DNA from: CAZIKB01 sp964539665
GTDB lineage: Bacteria; Zhuqueibacterota; Zhuqueibacteria; Oceanimicrobiales; Oceanimicrobiaceae
Direction: 5' to 3'
Length of the DNA stretch: 64,000 nt
Assembly (NCBI GenBank): GCA_964539665.1
Contig: CAZIKB010000015.1
Location: 6,723 to 70,722 of the forward strand
The notes beneath the pieces were generated by a model. That model made no database searches. It was given only the letters and a program-made list of their open reading frames with translations, and had not been told where the DNA came from. This document shows, piece by piece, positions 28,773 to 38,611 of this stretch (positions are counted from its first letter, which is position 1; every line of letters begins with the position of its first letter). Position numbers and translations under genes: made by a program.

Positions 28773-31700
28773 ATGTCAAATGTAATTCATTTATATCGTC
28801 CACAAAGAACCTCGGCAGAGAATCTTGAAGCAATTTTTGTAGCAAGGGAACCTTTGCTGAACGACATTATCGCTCGATTCAAAATTTGGCAGCCAGGTTC
28901 CAGTCGACAGCATTACCTGATAATTGGTCCCAGGGGTATTGGAAAGACTATTCTACTTAGACTTGTTGAGCATCGGATCAAGCAAAATTCAGAACTAAAT
29001 AAAAAATGGAAGCCTATTGTTTTTACAGAAGAAGCTTTTTCCATTACTAAAATTTCTGACCTTCTAATTGAATCCCTTAAAATCCTTTCTGAAGAAACCG
29101 CTGATTCAGCATTATTAAATGCATACCAACGGGTCCAATACGATGACAATGACGAACGTGCAATTGATTTATCTTTAGATGCACTCAGGAATTATCACAA
29201 ATTGAATGGCTGTGGAATATTGTTGATGATCGAGAATATTAATCGCATGTTTGAAGGTCAGATGCGCAAGAGAGACGAAATTCATATCCTGAGAAAAATA
29301 CTCATCGAAGAAGAATGGCTGGTTGTAATATGTACATCCCCTACTTTCTTAAATGCGGTGACCGGACCCGAGGAACCTTTATTCGAATTCTTTCATGTTC
29401 ACCCTCTAACAGAATTAACACCTGATGAACAACTGCAGCTACTAAAAAAACTGGCCATCCTTGAAAAGAATCTTTCTTTTGAAAACAATATATTAAAATA
29501 CCGCTCACAACTTCAGGCTCTCTACCATTTTACAGGTGGCAATCCCAGATTATCTATTATGTTATATGACTTGATTGCCAATCAAAATATTACGGACGTG
29601 AAATCAGAACTCGATCACCTGCTTGATAAGCTAACGCCATTTTACCAGGAACGCATGCAAGATATTCCAGAACAAGAAAGTAAACTTCTTGAAATCATGG
29701 CCTTAATGCCAGAAGGATGTACGCCGACAGAATTGGCTAAAGAATCGCGAATGCGGGCAAAAATAGTTAGAGCGTTAATAACACGGCTGGAAAAAGCGGG
29801 TTACATACGCCGTGAAGAACGTAGGCTTAAAAAAACCGTTTATATCATACCAGAGCGTTTTTTCCGCATCTGGCATCAAATGAACCATTCTCGTGCAGCC
29901 AGGGGACGTGTGCAATATTTACTCGAATTTTTTTCTAATTGGTATGCTACTAAGGAGGAGAGAGATAATGTTTGGAATGAATTGACCGCTGAATTTCAAA
30001 TAGAAGTAAAAGAAGACGATGACAGCAGAGCCGATGATATAACCGAATATATGATGTACATTGCCGCAGTTTCTGAGGGTCAGGAAAAATATGCAAGAGA
30101 ATTTGACCGACTTCGCAATATAACCTTGGTTTCAAGCGTAGATGCCATTCAGCAAGAATTAGCTAAGCTTGATAACGAATATTTTTCAAACGGAGATTAC
30201 TTTTTTCATAAAGGCTATTTCTTAGCAAATGATTTAAGGCAGCATCAGGCAGCGCTCCAAGCTTTTAAAAAAGCTAATGAATTCATACCAGATGATGTGG
30301 TAGTGCTTTTCAATCAGGCAGTTGCTTTAGATAGACTTAAGCGGAAGCCTGAAGCAAGTGAAGTTTATGATAAGACTGTAGAGCTTTTAACTAAGCGAAA
30401 GGGCACCAGTGAAGCTCGCGATAGGATGCTTGAGATACTTCGTGAAGATAATAATTCTCGTATAGTAAGATTAGCCGCCTCCCTGCTGGCTCGCACTGCC
30501 GATTTAGTAATCGTTAGCCAAATCATATTAATTTTAGAAAATTCACATTTGTCATGGCGGCGCCAACACTGTGCTACCGCTCTTGGACTCCTTGAAGCAA
30601 AAGATGCTGAATCGACTTTATTGAATTGTTTGAATGACGAAGCTAACAATGTTCGTGGCAGCGCCGCTACAGCTTTGGGACGAATTGGCTCTGAACAAGC
30701 AGTCAAATCCCTAATCGACTGTTTACAAGATGAAGCCAAAAATGTTCGTGGCAGTGCCGCATACGCATTAGGACAAATTGGCTCTGAACAAGCAGTCCAA
30801 TCCTTAATTGAATGTTTACACGATCAAGCTAACGATGTTCGTGGCAGTACCGCTTACGCATTGGGTAAAATTGGCTCTGAACAAGCAGTCCAATCCTTAA
30901 TCGAATGTTTAAAGGATAAAGCCAACAATGTTCGTGGCAGTACTGCTTACGCATTAGGCCAAATGGGTTCTGAACAAGCAGTTCAGCCATTGATCGAATG
31001 TTTAAAGGATGAAGCCAAAAATGTTCGTGGCAGCGCCGCCTCAGCTTTGAGACGAATCGGCTCTGATCAAGCAGTGCAATCCTTAATCGAATGTTTACAC
31101 GATCAAGTCAACGATGTTCGTAACAGTGCCGCTTCAGCTTTGGGACGAATCGGCTCTGAACAAGCAGTCCAATCCTTAATCGAATGTTTACACGATCAAG
31201 CCAACGATGTTCGTGGCAGCGCCGCTTCAGCTTTGGGACGAATCGGCTCTGAACAAACAGTGCTACCCTTAATCGAATGTTTACATGATCAAGCCAACGA
31301 TGTTCGTGGCAGCGCCGCTACCGCTTTGGGTCGAATTGGCTCTGAACAAGCAGTCCACCCCTTAATCGAATGTTTAAAGGATAAAGCCAACAATGTTCGT
31401 GGCAGCGCCGCTACGGCATTGGGACGAATCGGCTCTGAACAAGCAGTGCAATCCTTAATCGAATGTTTGCGCGATGAAGATAGAATAAATCGAGGCAGTG
31501 CTGCTACTGCATTGGGACGAATCGGCTCTGAACAAGCAGTCCAACCCTTAATCGAATGTTTACACGATGATGACAGGGATGTACGAGGCAGCGCCGCTAC
31601 CGCATTGGGACGAATCGGCTCTGAACAAGCAGTCCAATCCTTAATCGACTGTTTACACGATGAAGCCCACAATGTTCGTGGCAGTGCCGCCACTGCATTG

Positions 31701-32222
31701 GGACTAATCGGCTCTGAACAAGCGGTTCAATCCATAATCGAATGTTTATATGATGAAGCCAACAATGTACGAGGCAGCGCCGCTACCGCTTTGGGACGAA
31801 TCAGCTCTGAACAAGCCGTCCAACCATTAATCGAATGTTTACACGATAAAGCCTACGATGTTCGAGGCAGTGCCCTGGCTGCATTAGGTAGGATAGCCTC
31901 TGCAATACCCATTCCCGAACTAGTTCCTGTAATCAAAATCCTCGTTGAACAGCTAATTGAAGGTTCACGGCAACAATTGGAATCAATCATTCGAATTTTA
32001 GTGCGCTCAGCTTTTCGTTCGGCTAATCTCGAAATGATTGCTGAGGTAATTCATGTTCTGACCTCTATTCTGAGTGATAGTGACGTTATATGCACACCCT
32101 ATCTGGCAGCACATGAATACCTGAAGTCAGACAGAAATCCCGCAATACTTGAACGTCAGCACCCGGAAATGCGTGAGGCCATTCAATTGTTAGTAGAACT
32201 ATTCGATAAGGGCAGTGATTAA
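28773..32222 (+). CDS. AAA ATPase with winged helix, TPR-like region and 13-14 near-identical HEAT repeats
   Basis: A 1149-residue protein. Walker A is G52-P-R-G-I-G57-K58-T59. A winged helix at about 305-370 (LLEIMALMPEGCTPTELAKE) precedes the RFFRIWHQM block common in such ATPases. A TPR-like helical stretch spans about 475-540. From residue 627 to about 1045 the protein consists of 31-residue PBS-lyase-type HEAT repeats (VRGSAATALGRIGSEQAVQS...). The repeats are in strict 93-bp register and very alike at the DNA level. The architecture is STAND-like: an NTPase switch plus a repeat sensor. The gene is translationally coupled to the first ATPase. I infer a partner-sensing scaffold. Confidence 0.8.
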   Translation: MSNVIHLYRPQRTSAENLEAIFVAREPLLNDIIARFKIWQPGSSRQHYLIIGPRGIGKTILLRLVEHRIKQNSELNKKWKPIVFTEEAFSITKISDLLIESLKILSEETADSALLNAYQRVQYDDNDERAIDLSLDALRNYHKLNGCGILLMIENINRMFEGQMRKRDEIHILRKILIEEEWLVVICTSPTFLNAVTGPEEPLFEFFHVHPLTELTPDEQLQLLKKLAILEKNLSFENNILKYRSQLQALYHFTGGNPRLSIMLYDLIANQNITDVKSELDHLLDKLTPFYQERMQDIPEQESKLLEIMALMPEGCTPTELAKESRMRAKIVRALITRLEKAGYIRREERRLKKTVYIIPERFFRIWHQMNHSRAARGRVQYLLEFFSNWYATKEERDNVWNELTAEFQIEVKEDDDSRADDITEYMMYIAAVSEGQEKYAREFDRLRNITLVSSVDAIQQELAKLDNEYFSNGDYFFHKGYFLANDLRQHQAALQAFKKANEFIPDDVVVLFNQAVALDRLKRKPEASEVYDKTVELLTKRKGTSEARDRMLEILREDNNSRIVRLAASLLARTADLVIVSQIILILENSHLSWRRQHCATALGLLEAKDAESTLLNCLNDEANNVRGSAATALGRIGSEQAVKSLIDCLQDEAKNVRGSAAYALGQIGSEQAVQSLIECLHDQANDVRGSTAYALGKIGSEQAVQSLIECLKDKANNVRGSTAYALGQMGSEQAVQPLIECLKDEAKNVRGSAASALRRIGSDQAVQSLIECLHDQVNDVRNSAASALGRIGSEQAVQSLIECLHDQANDVRGSAASALGRIGSEQTVLPLIECLHDQANDVRGSAATALGRIGSEQAVHPLIECLKDKANNVRGSAATALGRIGSEQAVQSLIECLRDEDRINRGSAATALGRIGSEQAVQPLIECLHDDDRDVRGSAATALGRIGSEQAVQSLIDCLHDEAHNVRGSAATALGLIGSEQAVQSIIECLYDEANNVRGSAATALGRISSEQAVQPLIECLHDKAYDVRGSALAALGRIASAIPIPELVPVIKILVEQLIEGSRQQLESIIRILVRSAFRSANLEMIAEVIHVLTSILSDSDVICTPYLAAHEYLKSDRNPAILERQHPEMREAIQLLVELFDKGSD
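30651..31859 (+). repeat. 93-bp in-frame tandem repeats (13 full units)
   Basis: The word GTTCGTGGCAG or a close variant recurs at 30651, 30744, 30837, 30930 and so on every 93 bases up to 31860, with no insertion or deletion. The units encode one HEAT repeat each. Long identical stretches such as CAATCCTTAATCGAATGTTT are shared between units, which points to recent duplication or gene conversion. Confidence 0.95.
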
Positions 32223-32241
32223 TAAAAGCTATAAATTCCTA

Positions 32242-32270
32242 TTGACACCATCCCTTCTAAAACTTATATT
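32242..32270 (+). promoter_or_regulatory. Sigma70-type promoter of the DUF4062 gene
   Basis: A perfect TTGACA (32242-32247) is followed after 17 bases by TATATT (32265-32270). It lies 144 bases ahead of the DUF4062 start, which has AAAGGAG at 32401-32407. The third gene of the module can thus be transcribed separately from the ATPases. Confidence 0.65.
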
Positions 32271-32413
32271 ATAACAACTTCAGCAAATTTCGTTTCAGTT
32301 CTTGAATAAAGCCAGGGAAGAGGCTATGACGCCTGAGATATACACATCAGTGATACAATCCATCGCTTATAGTAAAGCCATATTATTGATTTCTCACTAA
32401 AAAGGAGAAAAAT

Positions 32414-33535
32414 ATGGGCAAAACAATAAAAATCATGATTTCGAGTCGGTGCAATGATCCGATTATTTTAAATGGCGAAACCGTCATGTTTACTGATATG
32501 CGCAAACAACTTAAAGAAGAAATAGAACATGTACAATTATTTGAAGAGCAACTTTTTGAGGTCTAGATCAACGAAGACGCCCCTCCCGAAGAAGGAGCAA
32601 CTGACTCCTGGGACGCCTGTCTAAAGCAAGTTGATGATGCAGATATAATGTTAATCTTGTACAATGGCAATGCTGGTTGGGCTCATGAGAGCGGAGATAT
32701 CGGCATCTGTCATGCAGAAATGCAGCGTGCATTATCCACGGCCCCAGCTAAAGTACGATTAATTCAATTACCGTTGAGTGACCTTGGCGAAAATCATGTA
32801 AAGAAAAGCAATCAGACGTTTCGTCAATATATTCAGTATCAGAGTTTATTTAGAGGAGCGCTTGCTGAAAATGGCGAGCAAGCAATCGCTCTGGCTAAAG
32901 AAGCACTAAATGCCGCCGTTGTTGATATGGTTGTATTGGGAAAATGTGAAGCTCTGAAAGGCAAATATCATTTAGGGGAAGCTTTAAACTGGTCGCGTCT
33001 GGATTTCTTAAAACGAAAAAAAGCAATGGAAAGCATCATCCTCGATAATCTTCGAAATAGAGCCGGCTCTTCTGAAGTACAGCTTGACAATGGTACACTA
33101 TTAACAATTTTCAACAAACATGTGCTGGTCGTATCCCATGCTGTCCCTGCCGGGCTTTCAGTCGCGGCAGCCAGAGAAATGGTTGGCAGACCTTTCTTAC
33201 ACGACCATGAACATGCAACCCACCTTGATAATAATATCGGCGGTCCGCTCCATTTAATCGGCTGCCACAAAAAAGTAACGGAATCACAGGCTGTTAATCT
33301 TTTAGGGCAGCCAGACATTTCAATAATAAATGCACCTTTTGGTATTTATGCAATAGATATCATTTATAACATTCAAGTCGTTTTTCTCTCAGATTGTCGT
33401 GATCAAAGCTCGACGCGACATGCTGTGCAGCGATTCTTCGACTGGCTCGATCAATCAGGGGAAGCTCCCCTTCTGGTCAATCGGGCTGAAAAACGCATGC
33501 GGATTGTGAATGCCATTGCCAAAGAAGTGCAATAA
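32414..33535 (+). pseudogene. DUF4062 domain protein, interrupted by one in-frame TAG
   Basis: The frame from the ATG at 32414 reads KIMISSRCNDPIILNGE and continues as DUF4062 (MRKQLKEEIEHVQLFEEQLFEV), then meets TAG at 32564-32566 (codon 51). It carries on in the same frame without any shift (INEDAPPEEGATDSWDACL) to 33535, 373 codons in all. Tryptophan is usual in this kind of position, so TGG to TAG is the simplest change. The first 150 residues are the DUF4062 domain, often fused to or beside STAND NTPases. The C-terminal 220 residues are not recognised. A downstream ATG at 32648 could give a fragment only. Confidence 0.7.
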
Positions 33536-33660
33536 TTGACAATTAGGTTTAATTAGAATTAGAAAATAAATCGTTTTATCAAATGCGATACAAAACTTTT
33601 TATTTCTATTTAAAGAAAAAAATTACATTTTGGACTATAATTTAGTAGAAAGAGGCCACC

Positions 33661-35469
33661 ATGATATTTTTAAAGTCCTGGCGTTTTTTATGGTCAATAC
33701 TGATCATTATCGTATTATCATTCTACCTAACCACCTGCCAGAAGGACAGCCCATTCCAACCAGAACCCCAAAAGCACTGGGTGGTGGACACCACACTGAT
33801 TCCAGTCATCATCTCCCAGGTTGATTCTTCACACATCCGCAGTTCCATTCAAACCCTGCAGGATTTCGGCACGCGTTATGCCTATTCGCCAAAATGTTTT
33901 GAGTCTGCGGAATGGATAAGGAGTGAACTGGAAGGATACGGCTATTCGGTGGAATATCAAACTTTTTCTAGACTCCCAATAAATGACATATATTTTATCA
34001 ATGAATCTGAAGGTTTGGCGGTGGGTAGTTACGGCGTGATATTAAAAACTGTTGACGGGGGTAACACGTGGGAACGTAAGGAAAGCAACACGGATAGCCA
34101 CCTACTCAGGATTTTTAGTCTTGATGGGGAATTTTGCTGGGCCTGGGGCGTATGGAATGAATATGTTGTTTTGCAGTCAAAAGATAGCGGAGAAAGCTGG
34201 GAAAGGATGAATCTAATAAATAACAAGTCCGTACAATCCTTATTCTTCCAAACCCGCATGAAGGGCTGGATGGGCGTTGGTGGCAGCGCATTGTACAAAA
34301 CTACTGATGGCGGAATAAGCTGGACACACAATTTTTCCGGAGGCGCTTGTTTTGATATTTACTTCATTTCAGATTCTGTAGGCTTCATTGGCACATCTCA
34401 GCATTTATACAAAACCACGGATGGTGGCGATTCGTGGGGAATCGTTCCGGATGTGCCCGGCATGATAAAACGAATCCAGTTTTATGATAATAAAATAGGA
34501 CTTATGGTTTCCGAGAACGGAGAAGTGATCATTACGCATGATGGTGGCGAGACCTGGGAAGTTAAAAAGGTTGTAGATTATATGTTGCAAGAGTGCACAT
34601 TTATTGACAGTACAAAGTTTGTGATCATGTCAGTAAGAAGATATCTTATTTCACATGATGGCGGTTTAACCTGGAAAGAGCTTCCACAGAATACGTACAT
34701 ACATTCAATAGATTTTATCAATAAGCAAATAGGGTTCCTTGTTGGATTGGGAATTTTTCACAAAACCACTGATGGTGGTCTAACCTGGAATGATGTAATA
34801 GCAGGTCTTCCCCTAGATATATTATGGAACAATGTAAAAGCAGAGAAATCAGGCAGGATTGAGTCGGATAAAAAGATAATTGTAGGCGCTCATTATGATT
34901 CTCGTAGTGACCATCGTTCTTATTATGAAGCACCAGGTGCCAATGACAATGCCAGCGGCACGGCAGGCGTTTTGGAGATGGCTCGCGTTTTCAAAGATTA
35001 CGATTTTAACCGTACTGTTGAATTTATTCTTTTCTCAGGAGAAGAACAAGGTTTGAGGGGAAGTTACTATTCCGCTGCGATTTCCAGGCAGAATGCAGAA
35101 GACATAGTAGGAATGATCAATCTTGATATGATCGGTTATTATCCTGATAATGTTTATGATATTGGTATTTATTCTATCAACCCTGATTTTCGGTCATCTT
35201 TTATTCAAGAGACAACTAAATATTCAAATATTATTTTTTATGAGTTTGATAAGTTAATGAGCGATGAGAAATCATATTTTGACAGAGATTATCCTGCGCT
35301 TGGAATCTTAGAATATACTCTTCCTTCGGTTCGAAGCTATCCCTGGTATCATAGTGTAAACGACAAGATAGATAAACTCAATATGGATTTTACGGCAGCA
35401 GTGGTACAATTCACAACAGGAGGAATTTTTAGTTTGATTACTCCTGTTGTCTTAAAACCAATCAAATGA
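33661..35469 (+). CDS. M28 peptidase lipoprotein with an inserted Asp-box beta-propeller
   Basis: A 602-residue protein with a lipobox (LSFYLTTC). Residues about 50-100 hold the first M28 segment (RSSIQTLQDFGTRYAYS then AEWIRSELEGYGYSVEYQ). Next come seven Asp-box repeats of the BNR/YCF48 kind (KTVDGGNTW, QSKDSGESW, KTTDGGISW, KTTDGGDSW, ITHDGGETW, ISHDGGLTW, KTTDGGLTW) across about 110-380, enough for a seven-bladed propeller. The M28 core then resumes with GAHYDSRS, GANDNASG, SGEEQGL, NLDMIGYY and a terminal WYHSVND. All catalytic residues are present. The propeller interrupts the peptidase and is not attached to an end. Confidence 0.88.
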   Translation: MIFLKSWRFLWSILIIIVLSFYLTTCQKDSPFQPEPQKHWVVDTTLIPVIISQVDSSHIRSSIQTLQDFGTRYAYSPKCFESAEWIRSELEGYGYSVEYQTFSRLPINDIYFINESEGLAVGSYGVILKTVDGGNTWERKESNTDSHLLRIFSLDGEFCWAWGVWNEYVVLQSKDSGESWERMNLINNKSVQSLFFQTRMKGWMGVGGSALYKTTDGGISWTHNFSGGACFDIYFISDSVGFIGTSQHLYKTTDGGDSWGIVPDVPGMIKRIQFYDNKIGLMVSENGEVIITHDGGETWEVKKVVDYMLQECTFIDSTKFVIMSVRRYLISHDGGLTWKELPQNTYIHSIDFINKQIGFLVGLGIFHKTTDGGLTWNDVIAGLPLDILWNNVKAEKSGRIESDKKIIVGAHYDSRSDHRSYYEAPGANDNASGTAGVLEMARVFKDYDFNRTVEFILFSGEEQGLRGSYYSAAISRQNAEDIVGMINLDMIGYYPDNVYDIGIYSINPDFRSSFIQETTKYSNIIFYEFDKLMSDEKSYFDRDYPALGILEYTLPSVRSYPWYHSVNDKIDKLNMDFTAAVVQFTTGGIFSLITPVVLKPIK

Positions 35470-35569
35470 TCTGCAAACGAAAGGAGGCGGTATTCGAAAT
35501 GGTACTATTTTAGTGCAAGGATTATTTGTAAAGAAAAACATCATTATTATTAAAAACAGGAGGAATGTC

Positions 35570-37032
35570 ATGAAGAAGAATGTTCGATTTATTGTAGTTT
35601 TGTTATTCGTCGTTTTCAATCTATTTTTTTTCACCAAGGACATGCACAAAATGAATATGCAGTTTTACTATTTGGTGGTAGTGGAGGCGGAAGAGTCCCA
35701 GCAGAAGATTCGCTGTATGTTAAACATGAGATAGCGCCAATGTATATTACACTGCGGTCTATATATGATTATAATAAAAACAATATTTATGTGTTGAATT
35801 TAGATGGCTCAGAGCTGAACAACTATAAAGAACACTTTGATCCATATGATGATGACCTACCAAATTATAAAAAGGCATCCATCGATAGTTTCGTAAGTAC
35901 TTTAAAAGCACTCAATTCAACTATGTCTCAAAACAACAGCAACCAGCTGTTATTCTACATCAGCGGACATCAGGGCTCCGGTGTTGATCCAAATGGGTAT
36001 CATGACGGCAGGTTATTGGATGAAGAATTCGCAGATTCGGTTGATACGCATCTTTTGGCGAATGGCGTCGATAGTAATACCAGATTCATTTACGTTATAG
36101 GCTCATGTTCAGGATATGGATTTTGGAATGATTTAAGCGCTGACGCTGATACTATTTCCTTTGCCGCTGCAGATACAGCTATTGGCTTTAATACAATTAC
36201 AGCGGGTCCGAAGTTTTCTTTCATGTATTACTGGCGGGAGACGTCTCATAATATCATCAATGCTTCCATCCATGATATTTTCAATGTCGCGAAAGATTCC
36301 CTTTACCAGCATTATGGCTGGGATGATGAACGATCCACTCCTCAAGACGTGCCAAAAAAACATGCACTGCCATCAGGTTGGGATACAGATTGGACACTCT
36401 GGGGCGCTCGTAGTGTTCCTGCGGCTCTCAATATTGGGATCACTGGTCCTGATATGCTTGAATATAAGGAAAAGGGAACATGGGCTGCGAGTGGAAATTG
36501 GGGAGATTATTCAGTTATCTACCAGTGGTGGAAAAAATATGATGGCAGTTCTAGCTGGACAACATTAGGCTCCGACTCCACCCAAAGCGTGCTAATGCTA
36601 AGAACAGGATTTACCTTGAAATTAAGAGTTACAAGAGGCTGGGAATATGACGAAGCTACCCATTACGTCCAATATGGCTACTGTAAGGGTTCTCCACTTG
36701 GAAAAGTGCATGTGAATCTGATATCTGAAAATCGTACACCAGATAATTTTTCTTTATATGCAAACTACCCCAATCCCTTCAATCCCGGCACCACCATTCG
36801 GTTTGATATTCCTGCTATCAAACAGGCATCAATTGAGGTGCAAATTCAGGTTTATAATTTAATGGGGCAAAGAGTGGCCACGCCATTTAAGGGTGATTTA
36901 GCGAGTGGCGCCTATGAAATTCGATGGAATGCAATAAATGATCAAGGAGTTCCGCTGCCGTCAGGTGTTTATATTTATACCATTCAATCCAATTTATTTC
37001 ATGCATCTAAGAAGATGATAATAATAAAATAA
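35570..37032 (+). pseudogene. C13/caspase-like secreted protein with C-terminal sorting domain, frameshifted in a T8 tract
   Basis: AGGAGG precedes the ATG at 35570, and a signal peptide begins MKKNVRFIVVLLFVVFNLFF. At the T8 run 35624-35631 the frame is lost; adding one T restores HQGHAQNEYAVLLFGGSGGG and a single open frame to 37032. The protein has a C13-like core with GHQGSG (histidine) and VIGSCSGYG (cysteine), both kept. A C-terminal sorting or FlgD-like domain follows (YPNPFNPGTTIRFD to SKKMIIIK), as on proteins exported by type IX-like systems. From an internal ATG at 35740 a leaderless fragment could be made. It may be a dead gene, a slippage switch, or a sequence error. Confidence 0.75.
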
Positions 37033-37033
37033 T

Positions 37034-37062
37034 TTGACTGTGTTAATAAAAGTATTTACATT
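37034..37062 (+). promoter_or_regulatory. Possible promoter of the aldehyde dehydrogenase cluster
   Basis: TTGACT (37034-37039) and TACATT (37057-37062) are spaced by 17 bases and lie 44 bases before the ATG of the aldehyde dehydrogenase. The -10 match is weaker than in the other promoters noted. Confidence 0.4.
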
Positions 37063-37105
37063 GTTTACTCTGATAAATCCCCTTTAACAAACCAGGGAAA
37101 AGGCC

Positions 37106-38554
37106 ATGTTAAAAGAAAACCTTCTTATCGACGGCAAACGAGTTCCAGCTCATTCAGGTAAAACCACCACACTTATCAATCCCGCGACTGGCGAACCTCT
37201 GGCTGAAGTCGCCCGGGGCGATTCAGAAGATATTGCTGCTGCTGTAAAATACGCGCATCAGGCATTTCAGAATGGCTCCTGGAGGCGAATGAATAGCCGT
37301 GACCGCACACGCCTTCTGTTACGTTTGTCAAACCTCATTCGTGAAAATGCAGAAGACCTGGCACGCCTGGAAAGCCAGAATGTGGGCAAACCCATTCGGG
37401 AAGCCCGCGATGAAGTGGATTTAGCCGCCAACTGTTTTGAGTACTACGCCGGGGCTGTCAACAAAGTGGGAGGCCAAACCATCCCCGTTGCCGCGCCAGG
37501 TATCAGTATGACCTTTCGCGAACCCATTGGCGTTTGTGGGCTAATTGCGCCCTGGAATTTTCCAATCGCCATCACTGCCTGGAAATTGGCGCCAGCGTTA
37601 GCTATGGGCAACACAATAGTAGTCAAACCAGCCAGTCTGACTCCATTAACAGCCCTGCGTCTGGGTGAACTGGCATTAGAAGCTGGCATCCCTACTGGGG
37701 TATTAAACATCGTTCCCGGCTCAGGCAGCACAGCCGGCGAAGCTCTTGTGCATCATCCCCTGGTACGCAAAGTTTCATTCACAGGTTCGACTGAAATTGG
37801 CACCCATGTCATGAAATTAGCGGCGGAAGACATCACGCGGGTGACTTTGGAATTGGGCGGCAAGTCAGCCAACCTCGTTTTTGCCGATGCAGATATTGAA
37901 CGCGCCCTGCCTGCAGCGGTCTGGGGTGTGTTAGGAAATGCCGGACAGGATTGCTGTGCCCGCAGCCGTTTACTCGTAGAACAGTCAATTTATGATTCAT
38001 TCGTGGAGAAACTAACCGAGCTATTTAAACAGGTACGCCTGGGCGAACCTCTTGACGACAACACTGAGCTGGGTTCGCTGATTTCTACAGATCACCGTAG
38101 CCTGGTACAGAGCTATATTGATTCAGGTAATAACGAAGGCGCCAGTCTCGCCTGCGGCGGTGAGATACCGGAGGGTAAATCTTTCAAACAAGGGGCCTAC
38201 CTCTCACCTGCCCTTTTCACAGATGTTAAACCTGATATGCGTATCGCCAGAGAAGAAATCTTCGGTCCAGTTCTCTGTGCCATGCCATTTAAAACTGAGG
38301 CAGAAGCCGTCGCTATTGCCAACGACAGCGTCTACGGCCTCTCAGGCTCCATCTGGACACAAGATTTAACCCGGGCGCTCAGGGTAGCCCGGGCCGTCGA
38401 AACCGGCGTACTTTCGGTTAACTCAGCCAACAGCGTTCATCTTGAAGCTCCTTTTGGCGGTTTTAAGCAAAGCGGTATGGGACGCGAATTAGGACTAACT
38501 GTTTTGGAGCATTATTGCGAGATTAAGAGTGTGTTTATTCACACAGGTTCGTAA
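37106..38554 (+). CDS. NAD(P)+-dependent aldehyde dehydrogenase (PuuC/BADH type)
   Basis: A full-length 482-residue aldehyde dehydrogenase. The general base is E249 in TLELGGKSAN and the nucleophile is C283 in GQDCCARS, with the usual spacing of 34. The NAD-binding region contains APWNFPIAITAWKLAPALA and FTGST, and GGFKQSGMGRE closes the protein. In this cluster, with a glutamine synthetase-like ligase and a gamma-glutamyl hydrolase, the likely substrate is gamma-glutamyl-aminobutyraldehyde or a related aminoaldehyde, as in the Puu pathway. Betaine aldehyde is an alternative. It begins the operon. Confidence 0.92.
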   Translation: MLKENLLIDGKRVPAHSGKTTTLINPATGEPLAEVARGDSEDIAAAVKYAHQAFQNGSWRRMNSRDRTRLLLRLSNLIRENAEDLARLESQNVGKPIREARDEVDLAANCFEYYAGAVNKVGGQTIPVAAPGISMTFREPIGVCGLIAPWNFPIAITAWKLAPALAMGNTIVVKPASLTPLTALRLGELALEAGIPTGVLNIVPGSGSTAGEALVHHPLVRKVSFTGSTEIGTHVMKLAAEDITRVTLELGGKSANLVFADADIERALPAAVWGVLGNAGQDCCARSRLLVEQSIYDSFVEKLTELFKQVRLGEPLDDNTELGSLISTDHRSLVQSYIDSGNNEGASLACGGEIPEGKSFKQGAYLSPALFTDVKPDMRIAREEIFGPVLCAMPFKTEAEAVAIANDSVYGLSGSIWTQDLTRALRVARAVETGVLSVNSANSVHLEAPFGGFKQSGMGRELGLTVLEHYCEIKSVFIHTGS

Positions 38555-38611
38555 TAACGGGAAGTAAGATCACGACGCATTTATACCACATAAATTTATG
38601 GAGGACCAAAT

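Noticed and set aside
31289..31693. Minus-strand repetitive open frame
   Set aside because: It arises from the 93-bp HEAT repeats read backwards; no ribosome site or family match.
30651..31859. Regular repeats considered as a CRISPR array
   Set aside because: The 93-bp period is wholly coding, in frame, with no unique spacers between identical repeats.
33630..33824. Plus-strand open frame of 64 codons ahead of the M28-propeller gene
   Set aside because: It overlaps the signal peptide of the M28 gene in another frame and lacks support.
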